From positions 3,307,001-3,371,000 of the forward strand of contig NZ_BTFW01000001.1 of the NCBI RefSeq assembly GCF_033242265.1: 64,000 bases of DNA, written 5' to 3'. The stretch is from Novosphingobium sp. IK01. Lineage in GTDB: Bacteria > Pseudomonadota > Alphaproteobacteria > Sphingomonadales > Sphingomonadaceae. The translations under genes were made by a program, and so were the position numbers. This document shows, one piece after another, positions 1 to 7,720 of the stretch (the stretch's first letter is position 1; each line of letters opens with the position of its first letter). The notes below the pieces were generated by a model that was not told the DNA's origin, did no database searches, and saw only the letters and a list, made by a program, of their open reading frames with translations.

Positions 1-296
1 GTCTGGTGTCGACCGGGCTGGTGTCCGGGGTCCACCTCGGCGTGAAGGGCGGGCGGACATCGGGGCTCAGGCTCGGCTATTCGCAAGTCGCCAATATCGT
101 CTACCTCCTGCGCAAGGGGACGATGCCGCGCGCGCTGGCGCGCAAGCTGCTCTGGCGCAATCTGGCCAGCAATGTCCTGCGCGCCGGGTTTCCCGAGCCG
201 CATGTCGACCGGCTGGGGCGCTTGCGGGGCAATGCCATGGCGCTCGTCGATCTCGTGCGCGGGCGGATCGACCCGCGCCGCATCGAAAGCATGTGA
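1..296 (+). CDS. Glycosyltransferase (family 2-like), C-terminal fragment
   Basis: The reading frame is open at the left edge, so only the last ~98 residues of a longer gene are visible. The fragment is basic and carries the run RLGYSQVANIVYLLRKGTMP, which resembles the C-terminal tail seen after the catalytic domain in exopolysaccharide family 2 glycosyltransferases. This is recognition from memory of similar proteins, not a domain hit. It ends at TGA 294-296, overlapping the GTG start of the next glycosyltransferase by 4 nt (GTGA), so the genes are translationally coupled. With the following GT4 and flippase it forms the tail of a surface polysaccharide cluster. No catalytic residues lie in the visible part, so the family assignment is tentative. 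Confidence 0.5.
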   Translation, partial: LVSTGLVSGVHLGVKGGRTSGLRLGYSQVANIVYLLRKGTMPRALARKLLWRNLASNVLRAGFPEPHVDRLGRLRGNAMALVDLVRGRIDPRRIESM

Positions 297-1405
297 GCGC
301 CGTGCGGCCCATCGCGTTCAATGGCAAGTTTCGCGCGGGCAAGCACAATGGCGTGTCGCGCGTGGCCGATCGCCTGATCCGCGAGGTGGACAGCCTGCTG
401 TCGCAGATGCCGCCTGACGAGCGGCCTCCTGTCCGGCTGATCGTTCCATCCGGCTGCCCGCCCGAGGAGCCCTATCGCGCGATCACCATCGAGGAAGACG
501 GCCAGGGCCCCAGCCAGAAGTGGGAGCAGCGCCGCCTGCCTCGCCTCGCGCGGGGGAGCCTGCTGGTCAATCTCGCCAATCTGGCCCCCGTCACCCACCG
601 GCCCAAGGTGCTCATGCTGCACGACGCGCAATTCTGCCGTCCCGATTGCTCCTATCCGCTGCGCCAGCGCCTCGGCTATCGGCTGCTGGCCCCGTTGATG
701 GCACGGACGAGCCGGGTGGTGCTGACGGTTTCGGACTATTCGCGGCAGGATCTCACCCGGTTCGGGGTGATCGGCTCGGGGCGTGTCGAAATCCTGCACA
801 ATGGCGCCGATCACATCCTCGAAGTGCCCGCTGACGAGCGCGCGCTGGAACGGCTGGGGCTGATCCACGGGGAATACCTGCTGATGTTCGGCAGCGTGAA
901 GGCCTACAAGAACAACCAGGTCGTGTTCGAGGCCATGGCTTTGGCCGGAGAGGCGAGCCGGGCGGGCATGGACTGGCCGCCGCGCCAGTTGGTCATCGTC
1001 GGCCCGGATCGTGCCGCGCTCGAAGCGGCGGGGCTTCACCCGCCCGAGAACACGGTCTTTGCCGGTCCCTGCAACGACAGCGTGTTGCGCGCGCTCTACG
1101 AAGGGGCGCAGGCCCTGTTGTTCCCCTCGCGCACCGAAGGCTTCGGCCTGCCCCCGGTGGAGGCGATGCTGTGCCATTGCCCGGTGATCGCGGCGCCCTG
1201 CGGCGCGGTTCCCGAAGTTTGCGGCGCGGCGGCCCTGATGGCCGACCCTGACCGGCCCGACATCTGGCTGGCGCAGATCGCCGCGCTCGACGATCCCGAA
1301 ACGCGCGCGCTGGCGGTTCGCGCGGGGCTCGCACGGGCCGGGCGCTATACCTGGGCCAATGCCGGGCGGACGCTGCTGCGCCTGCTGCTGGAGGTGGCGC
1401 GATGA
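293..1405 (+). CDS. Glycosyltransferase family 4 (GT-B fold)
   Basis: 370 residues, the usual size for a GT4 enzyme. Such enzymes transfer a sugar from a nucleotide-sugar donor to a growing lipid-linked polysaccharide at the cytoplasmic membrane face. The C-terminal half holds the typical donor-binding block RTEGFGLPPVEAM, with the E-x7-E pattern, at about residues 280-292, followed by a conserved PVIA. The N-terminal half has LMLHDAQF and a LTVSDYSR segment typical of the acceptor domain. The start is GTG at 293, inside the stop of the upstream gene (4-nt overlap). Its own stop overlaps the ATG of the flippase gene by 4 nt (ATGA). Sugar specificity cannot be read from sequence. Confidence 0.88.
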   Translation: MSAVRPIAFNGKFRAGKHNGVSRVADRLIREVDSLLSQMPPDERPPVRLIVPSGCPPEEPYRAITIEEDGQGPSQKWEQRRLPRLARGSLLVNLANLAPVTHRPKVLMLHDAQFCRPDCSYPLRQRLGYRLLAPLMARTSRVVLTVSDYSRQDLTRFGVIGSGRVEILHNGADHILEVPADERALERLGLIHGEYLLMFGSVKAYKNNQVVFEAMALAGEASRAGMDWPPRQLVIVGPDRAALEAAGLHPPENTVFAGPCNDSVLRALYEGAQALLFPSRTEGFGLPPVEAMLCHCPVIAAPCGAVPEVCGAAALMADPDRPDIWLAQIAALDDPETRALAVRAGLARAGRYTWANAGRTLLRLLLEVAR

Positions 1406-2937
1406 GGCTGGCTTCATCGGCTGCCGTTCCCGATGGCCTGATGCGCGTGGGGCTCGCTGCGCGGCTGGCCCGGTGGGCGCGCGGGGGAAGCCTGACGGCG
1501 GTGATCGCCATGGCCGCGCGGGCGAGCAGCCAGTTGGCGCTGCTCGGCGTTACGCTGGTGGCCACGCGCACGCTGATGCCCGCCGATTTCGGCGTCTTTG
1601 CCATCGCGGCGGCCTTTCTCACGCTTTCGCGCACGATGCTCTACACCGGGCCGTTCGAATATGTGCTCAAGGCACCCGAGGCCGAAGGGCCTGCCGTGGC
1701 GAGTGCGGGGCTGGCGGCCAACATGCTGGTCGCGCTGGGCTGGGTGGCGATGCTGGTGGGGCTGGGGCTGGCCGCGCCGCTGCTGTTTCGCGGGCCGGGG
1801 GTGGCGCTTTTGCTGTTCTGTCTGGCGCCCTCGAACCTTTTGGCGGCGGTGGCTGGCTGGGAAGAGGCCTTGCTGCTGCGCGGGCAAAAGGTGCGGCGCT
1901 ATTATGCGATCACCGTGGCGACCGAGATCGGCGCCGGGCTGGGGGCGGCGCTGCTGCTGCTGGCCGGGTGGGGGCTGTGGGCGCTTGTCGCGCAAGTCTA
2001 TGCGCGGCTGCTGATCTTCATCGTCGCCTACCGGATGGTGTTGACCCTGCCCGACCTGCCGCGCGCCGACCCGGAGACGACGCGCGCGGTGCTGGCCTGG
2101 TCGTGGAGCCGCTATGGCTCGATCATCGTGGGGTTTCTGGCCAATTACAGTGGCGATCTCCTGCTCGGCGCGGTCTTTTCGCCTGCTGCTTCGGGGCTCT
2201 ATCGCGCGGGCAACCGGCTGGTGACGGCGCTGGCCGACATGTTCGTGCAGCCTGCGACCCTGCTGGTGACGACAGGTCTGGCGGCAGAACATGCGCGGGG
2301 CGAACATGCAGGGGGGCAACAGGGCGCGGGAACGGGCTGGCTCAGGATGGCGGGCGTGTTCGGGGCGCTGTGCTGGCCCGCGCTGGCCGGGGTGGTGGTG
2401 GTGTCCGATCTGGTCGCGCCGCTCGTTCTGGGGCCGGCCTGGGCCGGGGCCGGGCCGATTATCGCGGTCTTTTGCCTCGCTCGCATGGCGGCCCTGCCGA
2501 TTGCCGTGGCCGGGGCCGTTCTGGTGATCGAGAACAGGCAGGATCGCGTGCTGTGGATTCAGTCGGTGGCGGCGCTCGTGACCGTGGGGCTCACGCTGGC
2601 GCTGGCCCACAAGGGGCCTTTGGCGGCGGCGCTGGCGACGGCATGCGTGGCCGTGGGCTGGGCCGGGGCGCTGGGCTGGGCGGCGTGGCAGGCGCGCCGG
2701 GGTGATGACGGGATGCTGGGTGGCGGCGCGCTGGGCGATCTCCTGCGCTTGATCGGCTGGCCCACGCTGACGACTTTCGGGCTGGCCTGGGGCGCGCGCC
2801 TTGTGGCCGGCTATTGGGGGCTGGCCCCTGCCTTCACGCTGGCACTGGTGATCGTCACGGGCCTCGTCGCCTGGGGGCTGGCGCTGCTGAGCGCACGCGG
2901 CCCCTTGCGCGCAGGGATTGCCGCACTGGCGCGGTGA
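1402..2937 (+). CDS. Wzx-like polysaccharide flippase (MOP/MATE superfamily)
   Basis: 511 residues, strongly hydrophobic, with about 12 predicted membrane segments spread over the whole length, as in Wzx/RfbX lipid-linked oligosaccharide flippases. It would move the undecaprenyl-linked repeat unit made by the adjacent glycosyltransferases across the inner membrane. The early segment around ASSQLALLGVTLVATRTL and the mid-protein segment with YGSIIVGFLANYSGDLLLG are typical of the polysaccharide biosynthesis protein family. ATG 1402 sits in the stop codon of the GT4 gene (ATGA). It is the last gene of the cluster; a hairpin followed by T-rich sequence lies just downstream. The alternative is an O-antigen exporter of the same superfamily with another substrate. 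Confidence 0.82.
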   Translation: MRLASSAAVPDGLMRVGLAARLARWARGGSLTAVIAMAARASSQLALLGVTLVATRTLMPADFGVFAIAAAFLTLSRTMLYTGPFEYVLKAPEAEGPAVASAGLAANMLVALGWVAMLVGLGLAAPLLFRGPGVALLLFCLAPSNLLAAVAGWEEALLLRGQKVRRYYAITVATEIGAGLGAALLLLAGWGLWALVAQVYARLLIFIVAYRMVLTLPDLPRADPETTRAVLAWSWSRYGSIIVGFLANYSGDLLLGAVFSPAASGLYRAGNRLVTALADMFVQPATLLVTTGLAAEHARGEHAGGQQGAGTGWLRMAGVFGALCWPALAGVVVVSDLVAPLVLGPAWAGAGPIIAVFCLARMAALPIAVAGAVLVIENRQDRVLWIQSVAALVTVGLTLALAHKGPLAAALATACVAVGWAGALGWAAWQARRGDDGMLGGGALGDLLRLIGWPTLTTFGLAWGARLVAGYWGLAPAFTLALVIVTGLVAWGLALLSARGPLRAGIAALAR

Positions 2938-2981
2938 CGAATCGCGGCGGCGCCGGATCGCTTTCCATCCAGCGAATGCTG

Positions 2982-3038
2982 TGTGTCACAGCCTCTGGCC
3001 GGAAGCGGTGACACAGCTGATTTGTTTTTGTTTTCTCT
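2982..3038 (+). terminator. Inverted repeat followed by T-rich tract after the flippase gene
   Basis: TGTGTCAC at 2982-2989 is perfectly complemented by GTGACACA at 3008-3015, with an 18-nt loop. A T-rich stretch (TTTGTTTTTGTTTTCT) runs from about 3020. This fits a rho-independent-like terminator for the polysaccharide cluster, though the loop is long and the T tract is not immediately adjacent. The same repeat could be an operator. Confidence 0.45.
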
Positions 3039-3134
3039 GGCACCGCCCCCGTTCTGGCTGGACAGGAGAATATGTCGGCAAGGCTCTTCATCGACACAAC
3101 ACGGGGCAAGGCTTGTTGCACGGCTTGCGGGGGA

Positions 3135-3155
3135 GAAGGGGCCGATGGCCCCTTC
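3135..3155 (-). terminator. Hairpin downstream of the TauD/TfdA dioxygenase gene
   Basis: GAAGGGGCC at 3135-3143 pairs perfectly with GGCCCCTTC at 3147-3155 around a 3-nt loop. It lies 12 nt past the stop of the minus-strand dioxygenase gene. There is no U-tract on the minus strand, so it may be a 3' stabilising hairpin. Confidence 0.45.
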
Positions 3156-3166
3156 GTTATCAAGCC

Positions 3167-4279
3167 TCAGGAAATCAGCCGGGGCACCGCCATGCCGCGC
3201 ACGTCGAAATGCGCGTCGGGGTGTTCGGCCCCGCCATCGCGCGGGGCGGCGCGGTGCTGGACGACGCCGTTCTTGCCGAAGCCTTCGACGACGGGGCGGG
3301 CGCCCTTGCTCGACAGCCACAGGCGCAGGAGGTGGCGGCGGCGCTGCGGCTCGGGCCAGTCCCAAAAGGTCGTGCGGGCGTGGAGCGCGGCATAGTTCGA
3401 CAGCCACTGGATGTCGCCGGGGCGGAAATCCATCTCGATGGCCATGCCCGGCTCGTAGGTGATCTCGTCGAAGAGGCGCAGCACCTCGATCTGGTCGTCG
3501 GTGAGTTTGGGCACGCCCTCGTAGTCCTGGGCAGTCAGGATATAGAGCGAGCCCGCGTACATGCTGAACACGCCCTGTTCGAGGCTGACGATGGGCGAGG
3601 TGTAGGTATCGGCGGGGGCCTCGTGATCCTGCCGGCGCCAGTCCCAGTGGAACGGCTCGAACAGCAGGGGGGCGAGGTCGGGGCGGCGGCGCAGGATCTC
3701 GTTGTAGATTTCCGCGCCCGAAACGAGGCACGAGGCCCCGCCTTCGCGCGCGCCGCGCAGGCACATCAGCGCCACGATGTCCGAACTGTCCGAATGGTAG
3801 ACCAGCTTGTCGCGCACTTTCGAGGACAGCGCGGTGGGATCGTCCATCGTCTTGTCGGAGGTGGCATAGATATGGTCGATCAGGTCGCCCATCTCGTTCT
3901 GGCGGATGGGATCGCCCATGTGCAGGCCCAGAATGTAGTAGATCGCGCTCGACAGCGCGTCGGAATAGAGATCGGCGCGCAGCCCGCGCACGAGCACGAA
4001 GCCGCGTCCGAATTCGACTTCCTGCCGCCATTCCTCGCAGGCCGTGGCGGTTTCGACGAGGGGATAATCCTCGGCTCGGACCGTGCGCAGGTCGGGGTTT
4101 TCGGCCATGAAGCGGGTGCCCAGCGCTTCGAGTTCGGCGATCTGGGCGTCTGACAGCGGATAGATCCAGTCCTGCCCCTTGCTCAGCTGGTCGCCGCGCC
4201 ATGCGGCCCGGCTGGTGATTGGCGCCAGAACGGGCGCCAGATCGGGGGAGGGGGGAGTGATCACGGACAAGGCTGGCAT
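3167..4279 (-). CDS. TauD/TfdA family Fe(II)/2-oxoglutarate-dependent dioxygenase
   Basis: 370 residues from ATG 4279. The family couples oxidative decarboxylation of 2-oxoglutarate to hydroxylation of a substrate, often with C-N, C-S or C-O cleavage. The metal-binding facial triad is visible: HSD in KLVYHSDSSD (about residues 178-187) gives the HxD pair. A distal His lies in YAALHARTTFWDW, and the later Arg of RRHLLRLWLS probably binds 2-oxoglutarate. An in-frame frame extends upstream to 4414, but the 4279 start is preceded by AAAGG, immediately adjacent and therefore tight. It runs in the same direction as the formamidase gene behind it, 160 nt apart with a terminator between. The substrate is unknown; the setting suggests an N-containing compound. 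Confidence 0.85.
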   Translation of the reverse strand: MPALSVITPPSPDLAPVLAPITSRAAWRGDQLSKGQDWIYPLSDAQIAELEALGTRFMAENPDLRTVRAEDYPLVETATACEEWRQEVEFGRGFVLVRGLRADLYSDALSSAIYYILGLHMGDPIRQNEMGDLIDHIYATSDKTMDDPTALSSKVRDKLVYHSDSSDIVALMCLRGAREGGASCLVSGAEIYNEILRRRPDLAPLLFEPFHWDWRRQDHEAPADTYTSPIVSLEQGVFSMYAGSLYILTAQDYEGVPKLTDDQIEVLRLFDEITYEPGMAIEMDFRPGDIQWLSNYAALHARTTFWDWPEPQRRRHLLRLWLSSKGARPVVEGFGKNGVVQHRAAPRDGGAEHPDAHFDVRGMAVPRLIS

Positions 4280-4377
4280 CCTTTCTGGCAGATGGTTTGG
4301 CCGATGGTTTGCCATGCTGCGCGCGGGCGGTCTTGTCGCGTGGCGCAAAAAGGTTTGGGGGCTCGGGTGATCCGAAC

Positions 4378-4412
4378 AAAAAAGGGCGCCCGGCGGCTGG
4401 TACCCGGCGCCC
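4378..4412 (-). terminator. Rho-independent terminator after the formamidase gene
   Basis: On the minus strand GGGCGCC (4412-4406) and GGCGCCC (4390-4384) form a stem that is followed directly by six Ts (4383-4378). It lies about 27 nt past the stop of the minus-strand acetamidase/formamidase gene. Confidence 0.72.
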
Positions 4413-4438
4413 ACTTTCCTGTTGCGACCCTTTTGGGC

Positions 4439-5530
4439 TTATCCGGGGTCCTTGACCACGCCACGGGCCGGGAACATGTCGCGGTTGACGCGGACATGGA
4501 CGCCCAGCGTGCCGTCGACCACCTGGGTCACGCCAAAGTCGCTGGCGACGCTCATCAGCGAATAGGCATCGTTCTTCGAAAGGCCGACCTGTTCGTCGAG
4601 CAGCCTGAGCATGTCCATCGAGGCCGATTTCATCGCCTGGTCGAGGGTGTCGCCAAAGCCGTGGACGATCCAGTGTTTTGGCGTTTCGAGCAGCGGCGAG
4701 GGGAATTCGAAATCCTTGCGCAGGATGATCTGGAACAGGCAGTTGAGCGAGCTTTCGATGGCCGTTCCCGAAATCTCGCCGTCGCCCTGGCTGACATGGG
4801 GATCGCCGATCGAGAACAGCCCGCCCTTGACCTGACACTTGTAGTACATCGTCGCGCCCGCGCCGATGCGCCAGTTGTCGATGTTGCCGCCGTGGAGGCC
4901 GGGGGGAATCGTGCTGACCGGCTCGTTCACCGCCGGGGCCACGCCCGCCGTGCCCAGATGCGGGCGGGCCGGGATGGTCACGCCGGGCAGTGCGGGCTGG
5001 CGGTCGCAGACCGGGCAATTGGTGATCGTGCCGGGAACGAGGTACTTGCCGGGAAAATCGTAGGCATAGAGCGCGCTGGCGGTCTGGGTCTGCGCGTCGA
5101 GCCGGTAGATCGTCACGCGCTCCTTCTCGTCGAATTCCTGATAGAGATGGCCCCAGTTGGCCGCCAGATTTGAACCATAGGGGTTGCGCGGCTCCATCGA
5201 GAGGTAGCGCACTTCGAGCATGTCGCCCGGTTCGGCCCCTTCGACATAGATCGGCCCGGTCATGATGTGGACGCCCGGCGCGCGGGTGGTCGGGTCGATT
5301 TCCGTAAAGATGCGCTCGACGCCTTCGTCGAACATCAGGTCGGGGGCATCGCCGGCATGGTGGGTGATCGCTTCGGCATGGACCAGATCACCGCTTTTGA
5401 TCGTGAGGGCGGGCTTGATCGAGGGCGAGAAATAGCCCCAGTGCACGGTCTCGGGCGTGGCTTTGAGAGTGTGCAGCGCGCCGGGCGCCGTTTCTGCCCG
5501 CTGCCGACCGTGATTGCAGACCAAGCTCAT
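4439..5530 (-). CDS. Acetamidase/formamidase family protein (free-standing)
   Basis: 363 residues, somewhat shorter than the ~400 of well-studied formamidases. The family hydrolyses short-chain amides such as formamide or acetamide to ammonia and the acid. Family blocks are clear: ETVHWGYF near residue 29, GGNIDNWRIGAGA near 210, GDPHVSQGDGEISGTAIE near 238, and a C-terminal LMSVASDFGVTQVVDG. It has two cysteines in NCPVCDRQ near residue 165, unlike the fused paralogue. ATG 5530 has a GAGG Shine-Dalgarno 8 nt upstream. The gene is divergent from the VOC gene across a 242-bp gap that contains a large inverted repeat. A second copy of this domain is fused to an AraC regulator at 7721-10063, which is unusual within 5 kb. 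Confidence 0.9.
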   Translation of the reverse strand: MSLVCNHGRQRAETAPGALHTLKATPETVHWGYFSPSIKPALTIKSGDLVHAEAITHHAGDAPDLMFDEGVERIFTEIDPTTRAPGVHIMTGPIYVEGAEPGDMLEVRYLSMEPRNPYGSNLAANWGHLYQEFDEKERVTIYRLDAQTQTASALYAYDFPGKYLVPGTITNCPVCDRQPALPGVTIPARPHLGTAGVAPAVNEPVSTIPPGLHGGNIDNWRIGAGATMYYKCQVKGGLFSIGDPHVSQGDGEISGTAIESSLNCLFQIILRKDFEFPSPLLETPKHWIVHGFGDTLDQAMKSASMDMLRLLDEQVGLSKNDAYSLMSVASDFGVTQVVDGTLGVHVRVNRDMFPARGVVKDPG

Positions 5531-5594
5531 GCATGTGCCTCATTGAATAGGGGACTAAACCGCGATCCTTGTCGGAGAGGGGGGCGCCCGGGTC

Positions 5595-5680
5595 TTGTTT
5601 GCGTGCGCCCTATGACTTGGCCTGCGGGAAGCACCGGGCGCGCCAGCCCCAGGCCAAGTCATGGCGCGCGCGTCAACAAA
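5595..5680. repeat. Long imperfect inverted repeat in a divergent intergenic region
   Basis: ATGACTTGGCCTG at 5612-5624 is perfectly complemented by CAGGCCAAGTCAT at 5650-5662, with a 25-nt loop. Imperfect complementarity extends outward to about 5595 and 5680 (TTGTTTGCGTGCGCC against GGCGCGCGCGTCAACAAA). It sits between the divergent formamidase and VOC genes and could be an operator, a structured leader or a mobile repeat remnant. Confidence 0.6.
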
Positions 5681-5772
5681 CGGGGCGCGCTGGCCCAAGC
5701 CGGACGCGCGGGCGCGCGCCAGAAGGCGGCCATCCTTTGCTTGTCCGCATTTCACGAAAGGGGATCGCACCC

Positions 5773-6258
5773 ATGCCCAACACGCTCATCTTCGTCGACC
5801 TGCCCAGCGATGATCCCGCCGCCGCCGCGCGGTTCTATGCCGAAGTGTTCGGCTGGCAGAACGACGAAAAGCCCGCAGGCGTCTATCACCGCATGGTTCC
5901 GGGCGGCCAGTTCCCCAACCCGGATGGCACCGACAGCCAGATCGGCAACCTCCATCTGGGCATCTTCGATGCGGCCAATGCCCGCCCCCATCCCGACAGC
6001 GCCGGGGTCGAACCCCGCGCCCTGTCCACCACGGGCCGCAAGCCGCGCATCTGGATCCTGATCAGCGACGACGACAGCGCCGAACGCATTCTGGCCGCCG
6101 CCACGCAGCGCGGGGCAAAGGAACTGTGGCGCAACCACTACTGGTCGACCTTCAACGGCTACAACCACGCCTTCGAAGACCCGTGGGGCAACGAGATCGT
6201 GCTCTGGGGCAAGGCCGGGCCGGAGCCGAAAGTTCCGGCAGACTTCACCCGCGAGTAA
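5773..6258 (+). CDS. VOC family protein (glyoxalase/bleomycin-resistance fold)
   Basis: 161 residues, the usual size for a single-chain VOC protein with two beta-alpha-beta-beta-beta modules. It opens with TLIFVDLPSDDPAAAARFYAEVFGW, a pattern typical of this fold, and ends with HAFEDPWGNEIVLWGK, which carries the usual metal-ligand Glu near the C terminus. VOC members are metal-dependent isomerases, lyases or extradiol dioxygenases, and some are simply binding proteins. ATG 5773 has GAAAGGGG about 9 nt upstream; longer in-frame readings through the inverted repeat lack such a site. It stands alone, followed by a hairpin, but lies between amide-hydrolase and oxygenase genes, so a role in the same catabolic route is plausible. 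Confidence 0.82.
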   Translation: MPNTLIFVDLPSDDPAAAARFYAEVFGWQNDEKPAGVYHRMVPGGQFPNPDGTDSQIGNLHLGIFDAANARPHPDSAGVEPRALSTTGRKPRIWILISDDDSAERILAAATQRGAKELWRNHYWSTFNGYNHAFEDPWGNEIVLWGKAGPEPKVPADFTRE

Positions 6259-6289
6259 GCGGGCGCAAGCCTGCACTCAAGAATTCGGG

Positions 6290-6322
6290 GTGCCCCGCTC
6301 AAGACCCGAGCGGGCGGGGCAC
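6290..6322 (+). terminator. Hairpin after the VOC gene
   Basis: GTGCCCCGC (6290-6298) pairs perfectly with GCGGGGCAC (6314-6322). It lies 31 nt past the VOC stop and before the Rieske oxygenase start. There is no T tract, so it may be a weak terminator. Confidence 0.5.
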
Positions 6323-6380
6323 TCTAGAAAGCCTGCGATCCTGCCTTATGCTGTGCCCCTTGCCATCAGGAGTTGAGCCC

Positions 6381-7592
6381 GTGCCTCTCGTTACCGACAG
6401 CTTCATTCGCTCGCTCGCAAGTTCGGCGGTGGATCTGGCCGATGCCCAGACCCTGCCGCCCGAATGCTATACCAGCGCGGAATTCTATGAATTCGAGAAG
6501 GAGGCGCTCTACAATCACGAATGGCTCTGCGTGGGCCGGGCCGACTGGGTGGCCAATCCGGGCGACTATTTCACCACCACGCTGGTGGGCGAGCCGGTGG
6601 TCGTGGCGCGCACGCTCGAAGGCGAGATCCGCGCGATGTCCTCGGTGTGCCAGCACCGCGCGATGCTGGTGGCCGAGGGGCATGGCAATGCGCGCGGCTT
6701 CCTGTGCCCCTACCACCACTGGAGCTATACCCTTGAGGGCAAGCTCGTCGCCGCGCCCGCGATGGGCAAGACCTGCAATTTCGACAAGGCCCGGTATGGC
6801 CTGCCCAATTTCAGGGTGGAGCTGTGGAACGGTTTCATCTTCATCAATTTCGATGCCGATGCCGCCCCGCTGGCCCCGCGCCTGACCCGGGTGGAACAGG
6901 CCATCGCCGGCTACGACCTTGCCCGTGCCGAAGGCCCGCGCCCCGACCCCGCGCCGAGCCTGCCGTGGAACTGGAAGGTCATGTTCGAGAACAACAACGA
7001 CGGCTATCATGCCAGCCGCCTGCACCACGGGCCGCTGCACGATTTCGTGCCTTCCGGGCTGGCCGAGTTTCCCGACAGCGACCCGGCCGATGGCGGCTTC
7101 TTGCGCTTCAACGGCACGCTCCATGCCGACGCCAGCTTCAACGCCACGCAAAAGGCCGTGCTACCGGTGTTTCCGGGCCTGAGAGATGAAGGGCGGATGC
7201 GGATGACTTTCGCCAATATCCCGCCCACGCTCAGCCTCGTGATGATGAGCGACATGGTGATCTACCTGATCCTGCGCCCGACCGGGCCTGAAACGCTGGA
7301 GATGGACACCGGTTTCCTGTTCGCGCCGGGCGCGATGGCCGACCCGGCCTTCGACCACAAGCTCGACATGAACATCCGCGCCTCGGGCCATATCATCGCG
7401 CAGGATCTCCATGTCGACGGCCTCGTCCAGCAGGGCCTGCGCTCGCGCTTTGCCCCGCGTGGCCGCTATTCGTGGCAGGAGGGCGCGCAAGGCCAGTTCA
7501 ACAAGTGGCTGGTCCATCGCTATGCCGCCGCCCATGCCCGGCTTTCTGCTGCGGCGCTTACGGAGGGGGCCGATCGGGTGACGGCGGCCTGA
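6381..7592 (+). CDS. Rieske non-heme iron oxygenase, alpha subunit
   Basis: 403 residues from GTG 6381, the normal size for a ring-hydroxylating-type oxygenase alpha subunit. These enzymes use electrons from a partner reductase to hydroxylate, dihydroxylate or N/O-demethylate a substrate. The Rieske [2Fe-2S] ligands are seen as CQH (about residue 89) and CPYHH about 18 residues later. The mononuclear iron site is in ENNNDGYHASRLHHG, with two His, and a C-terminal Asp/Glu region QDLHVDGLVQQGLRS. GTG is chosen because AGGAG lies 8 nt upstream; an earlier in-frame ATG at 6348 has no such site. No ferredoxin or reductase gene is nearby, so the electron donor must lie elsewhere. Confidence 0.9.
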   Translation: MPLVTDSFIRSLASSAVDLADAQTLPPECYTSAEFYEFEKEALYNHEWLCVGRADWVANPGDYFTTTLVGEPVVVARTLEGEIRAMSSVCQHRAMLVAEGHGNARGFLCPYHHWSYTLEGKLVAAPAMGKTCNFDKARYGLPNFRVELWNGFIFINFDADAAPLAPRLTRVEQAIAGYDLARAEGPRPDPAPSLPWNWKVMFENNNDGYHASRLHHGPLHDFVPSGLAEFPDSDPADGGFLRFNGTLHADASFNATQKAVLPVFPGLRDEGRMRMTFANIPPTLSLVMMSDMVIYLILRPTGPETLEMDTGFLFAPGAMADPAFDHKLDMNIRASGHIIAQDLHVDGLVQQGLRSRFAPRGRYSWQEGAQGQFNKWLVHRYAAAHARLSAAALTEGADRVTAA

Positions 7593-7607
7593 TCTGCCCT
7601 CATCCCG

Positions 7608-7642
7608 GGCCGGGCGCTGCGCAGGATTGCGCGGCCCGGCCA
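7608..7642 (+). terminator. GC-rich hairpin after the Rieske oxygenase gene
   Basis: GGCCGGGCGCTGCGCA and TGCGCGGCCCGGCC are complementary except for a small bulge, with a GGAT loop. It lies 16 nt after the stop, with no T tract. It probably separates this gene from the fusion gene downstream. Confidence 0.45.
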
Positions 7643-7720
7643 ATGGCGTAAGCTCGGGGGCAAGGCCGGTATCGAACAGTCGGCCAGTTCAGGGCCGATC
7701 ACATCGAGGGGCAGCATTCC

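Noticed and set aside
3072..3395. A 107-residue plus-strand frame with an AGGAG-like site
   Set aside because: It overlaps the 3' end of the dioxygenase gene antisense and its translation turns Arg-rich after about 40 residues.
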